From assembly GCF_016862795.1 (NCBI RefSeq), contig NZ_BONQ01000004.1, positions 1 to 64,000 of the forward strand: a stretch of DNA of 64,000 nt, read 5' to 3'. The notes beneath the pieces are model-generated. The model had not been told where the DNA came from and ran no database searches. It worked only from the letters and a program-made list of their open reading frames with translations. Both the position numbers and the translations under genes were made by a program. The stretch's first letter is position 1. The number at the start of each line of letters is the position of its first letter. This DNA comes from Dactylosporangium siamense (lineage in GTDB: Bacteria; Actinomycetota; Actinomycetes; Mycobacteriales; Micromonosporaceae). Below, piece after piece: positions 59,000-64,000 of the stretch.

Positions 59000-59506
59000 C
59001 TACCCCGCGGCCTTCTTCGCCGCCGAGTACGCCAGGTGCAGGAAATCGGCACCGGCGACCGCGCTTGCCACGCCCATGCCGAAGCGGGTCAGTCGTGGGG
59101 CGAACACGAGGCCGGCGCCGAGGCCGGACGCGACCCACACCGCGGTGCAGAACGGGCAGGTCAGCAGCTCGCCGAGGGCGTGCTGGACGCCGTGGCCGCG
59201 GGGGCTCTCGTTGAGCTCCGCGGAGCCGGCCGGGCTCTCGAACTGGGTGACGGGGGCGCGCAGCGGGCTGGTGATCGTGTCCTTGGTGATGAGCCGGGAC
59301 ACCTTGTGCGTCGAGACCGCCAGCAACGCCAGGTCAAAGGCCGAGGGCCGCTCCGGGAGGTGCTTTCCGGTGAGTTTGGCAACACCTGCCGCGGCGGCCA
59401 CGGCGGTGGTGAAGACGGCCATGACGGTGGCGTACCCGCGCAGGGGACGCTCATCGGTTGCCTTCCGCGCGTACGTGGACGCTGCCCGGGCATCGATGTC
59501 TGCCAT
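59000..59506 (-). CDS. DUF1360 domain membrane protein
   Basis: This is a 168-aa protein of the DUF1360 family. LALLAVSTHKVSRLITKDTITSPLRAPVTQFE and GVQHALGELLTCPFCTAVWVASGLGAGLVFAPRLTR are characteristic: the CPFC motif and the Arg-Leu-Ile-Thr-Lys-Asp box. One TM helix precedes (YATVMAVFTTAVAAAAGV) and others follow. Function is unknown; some relatives are sporulation-associated. Start ATG 59506. It is divergent from the helicase across 140 nt. Confidence 0.88.
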   Translation of the reverse strand: MADIDARAASTYARKATDERPLRGYATVMAVFTTAVAAAAGVAKLTGKHLPERPSAFDLALLAVSTHKVSRLITKDTITSPLRAPVTQFESPAGSAELNESPRGHGVQHALGELLTCPFCTAVWVASGLGAGLVFAPRLTRFGMGVASAVAGADFLHLAYSAAKKAAG

Positions 59507-59646
59507 AGGGCCCGGCCTACCCGAACCGTACGAGCGGCAAACCAGGTGATCGTCTCGGGTACGATGACTCTGCAACGTCGACCCCCGCGCCGCGACCACC
59601 ACCGTCAGCGCCGGGCAGGACGACCCCTCAGACGTTCGGAGACTTC

Positions 59647-61524
59647 ATGGCGGTCCGCCGCCTCATCCCTTCATCCTCCTCGGCGACCTTCGCCGATCTC
59701 GGCGTCCCCGCACCGCTCGTCGCGGTGCTCGCTGCCAACGGCGTAACCGAGCCGTTCCCGATCCAGACGGCCACGCTGCCCGATGCGATCGGCGGCCGGG
59801 ACGTCCTCGGTCGGGGCCGCACCGGCTCCGGCAAGACGTATGCCTTCGTGCTGCCCGTGCTGATCCGGCTCGCCGCGAGCCGCACCCGCAACCCGCGCCG
59901 TCCCGGCCGGCCGCGGGCGCTGGTGCTCGTGCCGACCCGTGAGCTCGCGACGCAGGTCGAGGCCGCGATGGCGCCGCTCGCGCAGGCGTTGTCGCTGCGC
60001 ACGCAGGTCGTGTTCGGTGGGGTCGGCGCCAACCCGCAGATCTCTGCGTTGCGCGCGGGCGTCGACGTGCTCGTCGCCTGCCCCGGCCGGCTCGACGACC
60101 ACGTCCGGTCCGGTCACGCCCGCCTCGACGACATCGAGGTCACCGTCCTGGACGAGGCCGACCACATGGCCGACCTGGGCTTCCTCCCGGTGGTCCGCCG
60201 GCTGCTGGACGCGACGCCGTCCAACGCGCAGCGGCTGCTGTTCTCGGCGACCCTCGACGCCGGCGTGGACGTGCTCGTCCGCCGGTATCTGACCGACCCG
60301 GTGACGCACAGTGTCGACCCGGTGTCGGCGCCGCCGGTCGACATGACCCACCACGTGCTGCACCTGCGCGACGAGGACCGGTTCCCGGTGCTGGTCGAGC
60401 TGACCGCGGCGCCGGGGCGCACGGTCGTGTTCACCCGGACGAAGCGCGGTGCCAAGACCCTCGCCAAGAAGCTGGTCGCCGCCGGCGTCCCGGCCGTGGA
60501 GCTGCACGGCAACCTCGCGCAGAACGCGCGCGACCGCAACCTGACCGCGTTCTCCGACGGCAGCGCCCGCACGCTGGTCGCGACCGACATCGCCGCGCGT
60601 GGCATCCACGTCGACGACGTCGCGCTGGTCATCCACGCGGACCCGCCCGCGGAGCACAAGGCGTATCTGCACCGCTCGGGCCGCACGGCCAGGGCCGGCG
60701 CCAGCGGCACCGTGGTCACGCTGATGACCGACAAGCAGACCGGTGACGTGCGCCAGCTGGCCCGGGAGGCCGGCATCAAGCCGACGATCACCAAGCTGCG
60801 GCCCGGTGACTCGCTGCTGACCGAGCTCGCACCGGGTGTGCGCACCTTCCACGAGCCGCCCGCCGAGCCCGTCGCCGTGCCCCGTCAGGGTCGCGGCCGG
60901 GCCCGGGACGCGTTCGACGACGATGCCGCACCGCGCACCGCCGGCCGGCGCTCCGGTCGCCGCAGAGGCACCGCCGCAACCTCCGAAAGTGCCACAAGCA
61001 CAAGCAGCGTTGGTACGACCAGCGCCTCCGACGCACGCGGCACCACCCGACGGACCACAGCGACCGCGACCGGTGAACGTACCGCTCGCGGCGGCCGCTC
61101 CGACAGCGGCGCCCGGCGGGGCCAGGCGGCCACCGAAGGCACCAGCCGACGCGGCACGGCCGAAACCACCGGCCGACGCGACAGCACCGGCCAGCGGGGC
61201 ACGGCCGAAACCACCGGCCGGCGCGCCACGGGTGACGGCACCAGCCGACGCGGCACAGGTGACGCGGGCCGCTCCGGCAGCACCGCGGCACGCCGCGCCG
61301 GGGACGACATCGTGCACACCTCCGAGTCCGGCGGCGGGCGTCCACGCGGTCGCCGGCCGTCCAACCAGCGGGAAGGTCAGCGCCAGCCGTCCACGGCGAC
61401 CGGCGCCGGGGCCACCGGCGGGGGCGCGGCGAAGACCGGCGGCACGGCGGCGGCAACGGGCCGACCGGCGGGCGCCGCGGCGTTCTCCTCGCAGACCAGG
61501 GTCGGCCGCCGCAGCGGACGGTGA
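59647..61524 (+). CDS. DEAD-box RNA helicase with repetitive C-terminal tail
   Basis: This is a 625-aa ATP-dependent RNA helicase of the RhlE type. Motifs: the Q-motif GVTEPFPIQTATLP, I GRGRTGSGKTYAF (residues about 57-64), Ia PTRELATQ, II VLDEADHMADL, III FSATLD, V ATDIAARGIHV and VI HRSGRTARAG. The tail from about residue 400 is very basic and repetitive (RRGTAETTGRRDSTGQRG, TSRRGTGDAGRSG), likely an RNA-binding, intrinsically disordered region. It probably remodels rRNA or mRNA. Its stop codon is in the first unit of a downstream repeat. Confidence 0.94.
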   Translation: MAVRRLIPSSSSATFADLGVPAPLVAVLAANGVTEPFPIQTATLPDAIGGRDVLGRGRTGSGKTYAFVLPVLIRLAASRTRNPRRPGRPRALVLVPTRELATQVEAAMAPLAQALSLRTQVVFGGVGANPQISALRAGVDVLVACPGRLDDHVRSGHARLDDIEVTVLDEADHMADLGFLPVVRRLLDATPSNAQRLLFSATLDAGVDVLVRRYLTDPVTHSVDPVSAPPVDMTHHVLHLRDEDRFPVLVELTAAPGRTVVFTRTKRGAKTLAKKLVAAGVPAVELHGNLAQNARDRNLTAFSDGSARTLVATDIAARGIHVDDVALVIHADPPAEHKAYLHRSGRTARAGASGTVVTLMTDKQTGDVRQLAREAGIKPTITKLRPGDSLLTELAPGVRTFHEPPAEPVAVPRQGRGRARDAFDDDAAPRTAGRRSGRRRGTAATSESATSTSSVGTTSASDARGTTRRTTATATGERTARGGRSDSGARRGQAATEGTSRRGTAETTGRRDSTGQRGTAETTGRRATGDGTSRRGTGDAGRSGSTAARRAGDDIVHTSESGGGRPRGRRPSNQREGQRQPSTATGAGATGGGAAKTGGTAAATGRPAGAAAFSSQTRVGRRSGR

Positions 61525-61690
61525 GCGCCAACCGCAACGGACGGTGAACGACCGATCGCAACGGACGGTGAAAAGACCAACCGCAGCGGACAGTAAAGAT
61601 CCACCGCAGCGGACGGTGAGAACCAACCGCAGCGGACGCCGACAAACCAACCGCAGCGGACGGTGAGCGCCAACCGCAACGGACGGCCAC
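61510..61690 (+). repeat. Degenerate tandem repeat beginning with the helicase stop codon
   Basis: Eight units of about 23-25 bp with core CGCAGCGGACGGTGA begin at 61510 (the true last codons SGR-stop of the helicase). They continue, mutated, through about 61690, and fade to 61760. Most copies keep the TGA. Confidence 0.9.
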
Positions 61691-61831
61691 AGCACCGAAG
61701 GACCGTGACAAGCCACGGCGCCGGACGGTGACAGGCCACCCCAGCGGACAGCGACCGCAACCGACCACGGAAGTCGTGAACGACCCGGCGGACCCGCCGG
61801 GTCGTTCGCATATCAAGGGCAGAAGCCCGGA
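61691..61831. other. Convergent gap after the helicase repeat
   Basis: Only faded copies of the repeat and a GGCGGACCCGCCGG-type inverted stretch near 61790 (GACCCGGCGGACCCGCCGGGTC) are seen. The latter could serve as terminator. No gene is present. Confidence 0.5.
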
Positions 61832-62233
61832 TCAGACGGGCAGGCCCCAGCGGACCAGCACCCGCTCCGCGCGGTACGGATCCACCTTCACCGACACCCG
61901 CTGCCCGATCCCGGCCTGCGCCGAGGCGTGCAGCGGCAGCATCGTCTCGACGGTGACCGGGTAGGGCGGCTTCCCGGCGTGCTCGACGAGCAGGTTCAGC
62001 CGCACCAGCGGCACCATGTTGATCCGCGTGCCGGTGTCGACCAGCCCGAGGATCGTCGCCGCGCCGGGGGTGCCGGTCCGCTCGAGCTCCAGGTCCGCGG
62101 TCTGCGCCTGCATGCTGAGCTGCGCCTGCTGCATCTGCGCCATACCGGCCCGCATCTGGGCGGCCGGGTCGTGCGTGGCGTCGATCGCCCGCGCCTGCTG
62201 GTTCAGCTTGCGCAGGTCACCGAAGAGGCCCAT
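61832..62233 (-). CDS. Hypothetical protein, MGLF type A
   Basis: This is a 133-aa protein with no named family that I can assert. It starts MGLFGDLRKLNQQARAIDATHDPAAQMRAGMAQMQQAQLSMQAQTADLELE, an alpha-helical region, followed by a beta-rich part VDTGTRINMVPLVRLNLLVEHAGKPPYPVTVETMLPLHASAQAGIGQRVSVKVDPYRAERVLVRWG that resembles a single beta-barrel domain. It is 4 nt downstream of the next gene on the same strand, which also begins MGLF, so the two are an operon. Confidence 0.65.
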   Translation of the reverse strand: MGLFGDLRKLNQQARAIDATHDPAAQMRAGMAQMQQAQLSMQAQTADLELERTGTPGAATILGLVDTGTRINMVPLVRLNLLVEHAGKPPYPVTVETMLPLHASAQAGIGQRVSVKVDPYRAERVLVRWGLPV

Positions 62234-62237
62234 GGGG

Positions 62238-62654
62238 TCAGACCTGGCCGAAGAGGTTGCCGTAGTGCACGGCGAGCTGGGTGTCGCCACGCATGCGGGC
62301 CGGCCAGCCGGTCGCGGCCTCGTTCCACGAGTCGGCGGGCACACCGAAGGACTGCGCCTTGAGGACCAGGCCGTCGGCGTTGAGGCCCTCCTGGGAGGCG
62401 GCCTTGGAGATGCGGGCGTACATGGTCAGGTCGACGCCGGCGATCGGGGTGAGCCGCGGGTCGTCGGCGGCGATGCCGGTCGCGACCGGGGCACCGTAGG
62501 CGTTGGCCGCGCCGTAGCCCTGCATGCCGTACGCGGCCTGCTGCTGCGCGGCGTAGGCCTGCGCGGCGGCGCTGGTCTGCTGCGCCTGGGCGACCATGCC
62601 CGGGGCGGCGGCGACGACGTTCTTCATATCCTTGAACTGCTTGAAAAGTCCCAT
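62238..62654 (-). CDS. Hypothetical protein, MGLF type B
   Basis: This is a 138-aa protein, first of the pair. The N-terminus MGLFKQFKDMKNVVAAAPGMVAQAQQTSAAAQAYAAQQQAAYGMQGYG is helical and Gln/Ala-rich. The C-terminus (DDPRLTPIAGVDLTMYARISKAASQEGLNADGLVLKAQSFGVPADSWNEAATGWPARMRGDTQLAVHYGNLFGQV) is a compact conserved-looking domain. No signal peptide. Together with the downstream gene it may form a complex; the shared MGLF start suggests common ancestry. Function unknown. Confidence 0.65.
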   Translation of the reverse strand: MGLFKQFKDMKNVVAAAPGMVAQAQQTSAAAQAYAAQQQAAYGMQGYGAANAYGAPVATGIAADDPRLTPIAGVDLTMYARISKAASQEGLNADGLVLKAQSFGVPADSWNEAATGWPARMRGDTQLAVHYGNLFGQV

Positions 62655-62772
62655 GTCTCCCTCATCTGTCGTGCTGTCCCGCAAGACGGTAGGGATCCGG
62701 TTCAGCGCGCAGCGTCAGGAAAGCGATCAACGCACTGTCACCAACCCGCACAGTGCGCTGGACCACAAGCAA

Positions 62773-62816
62773 GCACAAAAGCGACCACGAAAGCGACCAC
62801 GAAAGCGACCAACAAA
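62773..62816. repeat. 12-bp tandem repeat in the promoter region of the EAL gene
   Basis: Three to four units of AAAGCGACCACG fill 62773-62816, about 40 nt before the ATG at 62854. The rest of the 62655-62853 gap shows no gene. Confidence 0.85.
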
Positions 62817-62853
62817 GCTCAGGACGGGGCCCCGGCCGCCGAGGTTGGTTGGC

Positions 62854-64000
62854 ATGGCACGGGAACGCACGGAGGCCGCCCGGCAGATCGCCGAGCTGCT
62901 CAAGACCGCCCGTGAGGCGCTCGGGCTGAGCCTGGCGTTCATGACCCGGCTGGACGACACGACCCAGCACCTGGAGGTGGTGGAGTCGGCGCTGCCGCTG
63001 CTGTTCCGCGACGGGGCGAAGCGCCCTCGGGCGAACTCGTTCTGCCAGAGCATCATGGACGGCAAGCTGCCCGCGGTGATCCCGGACGTCACGAAATTCC
63101 CCGAGGCGATGCAACTGCCGGCGGCCCGGATGCCGCGGATCCGCAGCTACGTGTCGGTGCCGGTGGTGCTCAGCGACGGCTCCGTCTACGGCACGTTCTG
63201 CGCCGCCGGGTTCGGCGCCGACAAGCAGCTGTCCAAGCGCGACAAGGCGCTGATGGAGGTGCTGTCCCAGGCGGCCGCGATGATCATCGAGCCGGACTTC
63301 CGCAAGCGGGAGCTGCACGCCGAGATCGGCCACCGGCTCGGCCCGGTCATCGACGCCGGCGGGCCGGTCGTCGTGCTGCAGCCGATCGTCGCCGTGGGGA
63401 CCGGGCGGCGGATCGGGGCGGAGGCGTTGAGCCGCTTCCCGCGGGAGTGGGACCGCGCGCCGGACGTGTGCTTCGCCGAGGCGCACGAGATCGGCGCCGG
63501 CGACCGCCTGGAGATCCTTGCCCTGCAACGGGCGGCGGCGCACCTGCCGGAGGTCGACGGCTACGTCGCGATGAACGTCTCCCCGACGACCCTGCTCACC
63601 GCCGAGTGTCTCGACCTGCTGGGCCGCCTGCCGTTGGACCGGATCGTGCTCGAGCTCTCCGAACATCAGCAGGTCGAGGACTACGACCTGCTGAAGGCGG
63701 TCCTCGCCCCGCTGCGCGGCGGTGGGATGCGGCTGGCGATCGACGACGTCGGGGCCGGGTTCTCCTCGCTGCGGCACATCGTGCTGACCCAGCCGGACGT
63801 CATCAAGCTCGACCGCAGCATCGTCACCGGCGTCGGCGCGGACCCCGTGCTGCGGGTCCTCACCAAGTCACTGGTCGAGCTGGCGGCCGCGTGCGGCGCC
63901 TCGGTCGTCGCCGAGGGGGTGGAGACCGAGACCGACGCGCTCGCACTCGCCGGCCTCGGCGTCCATCATGGTCAGGGCTGGTTCTACGGACGCCCAGGTG
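62854..64000 (+). CDS. GAF-EAL cyclic-di-GMP phosphodiesterase, cut at window end
   Basis: The start is complete (ATG 62854) and the end lies outside the window. Residues about 5-150 are a GAF domain (SLAFMTRLDDTTQHLEVVESALP, then YVSVPVVLSDGSVYGTFCAAGFG). The EAL domain begins near residue 165 (VVVLQPIVAVGTGRRIGAEALSRFP). It keeps the catalytic EAL Glu, NVSPTTL, ELSEH, the DDVGAGFSS loop, KLDRSIV, AEGVET and HHGQGWFYGRP. It should hydrolyse c-di-GMP. There is no GGDEF domain. The 381 codons seen contain no stop. Confidence 0.9.
   Translation, partial: MARERTEAARQIAELLKTAREALGLSLAFMTRLDDTTQHLEVVESALPLLFRDGAKRPRANSFCQSIMDGKLPAVIPDVTKFPEAMQLPAARMPRIRSYVSVPVVLSDGSVYGTFCAAGFGADKQLSKRDKALMEVLSQAAAMIIEPDFRKRELHAEIGHRLGPVIDAGGPVVVLQPIVAVGTGRRIGAEALSRFPREWDRAPDVCFAEAHEIGAGDRLEILALQRAAAHLPEVDGYVAMNVSPTTLLTAECLDLLGRLPLDRIVLELSEHQQVEDYDLLKAVLAPLRGGGMRLAIDDVGAGFSSLRHIVLTQPDVIKLDRSIVTGVGADPVLRVLTKSLVELAAACGASVVAEGVETETDALALAGLGVHHGQGWFYGRPG

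Noticed and set aside
60836-61666. Proline/alanine-rich open frame overlapping the helicase tail
   Set aside because: It is a frame-shifted reading of the GC-rich repetitive tail; the helicase frame continues without a break to 61524.

Overview
The window is very G+C-rich actinobacterial chromosome, most likely from a filamentous actinomycete of the Micromonosporaceae type. The evidence is the codon use (G or C in nearly every third position), the frequent GTG starts, the four-base ATGA/GTGA couplings, ECF sigma factors with actinobacterial partners, many TetR regulators, an AA10 polysaccharide monooxygenase carrying a CBM2, and an Erm methyltransferase of the actinomycete type. The family assignment is an inference from gene content, not from a database match. 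No rRNA, tRNA, transposase, integrase, prophage or CRISPR array was recognised.

Layout. 0-4.6 kb: parE-like and parC-like type II topoisomerase subunits (minus strand). 4.9-11.8 kb: a methyl-accepting chemotaxis protein, small membrane proteins, a TauE/SafE permease, glucose-6-phosphate isomerase and an SDR epimerase. 11.9-13.9 kb: an ECF42-type sigma factor translationally coupled to its YCII/DGPF partner, preceded by a promoter that looks autoregulated. 14-20.8 kb: an SMI1/KNR4 protein, a TetR-ABC-ABC multidrug-type exporter operon and a GAF histidine kinase. 20.9-25.5 kb: a secreted LPMO coupled to an unknown anchored protein, a tyrosine phosphatase, and an unusual Hsp70 ATPase domain fused to a DnaJ zinc-finger/C-terminal module. 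25.6-31.4 kb: a methyltransferase, a caspase-like protein, an (alpha/alpha)6-barrel-like protein, an Erm 23S rRNA methylase with a candidate leader ORF, and a SigE-family sigma factor with its membrane partner.

31.4-44.1 kb: a polar amino-acid ABC importer, a 14-TM MFS exporter, two NarL/DesK-type two-component systems (the second coupled to an ABC-2 exporter) and a P450 divergent from a TetR. 45.2-51.8 kb: a thioredoxin-reductase-like flavoprotein, a nucleotidyltransferase / LigD-type polymerase / GrpB operon, an AraC-glyoxalase pair, a lipoprotein polysaccharide deacetylase, and an RDD / phosphoesterase / DUF4180 operon. 51.8-58.5 kb: ABC exporter plus an orphan DesK kinase, a truncated NUDIX-like ORF, an APH(6)-type kinase, a large GC-rich minisatellite, and an FAD monooxygenase divergent from its TetR. 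58.7-64 kb: an MT0933-type small protein, DUF1360, a DEAD-box helicase, twin MGLF proteins and a GAF-EAL protein cut by the window edge.

The most unusual window-wide signal is a set of unrelated minisatellites sitting at or beginning in gene 3' ends. Several duplicate the stop codon itself (erm, the amino-acid ABC ATPase, the DEAD helicase). Others are inside genes: the ECF42 N-terminus, the Hsp70-DnaJ linker, and a 96-bp-period expansion in the ATP-lid region of a histidine kinase.
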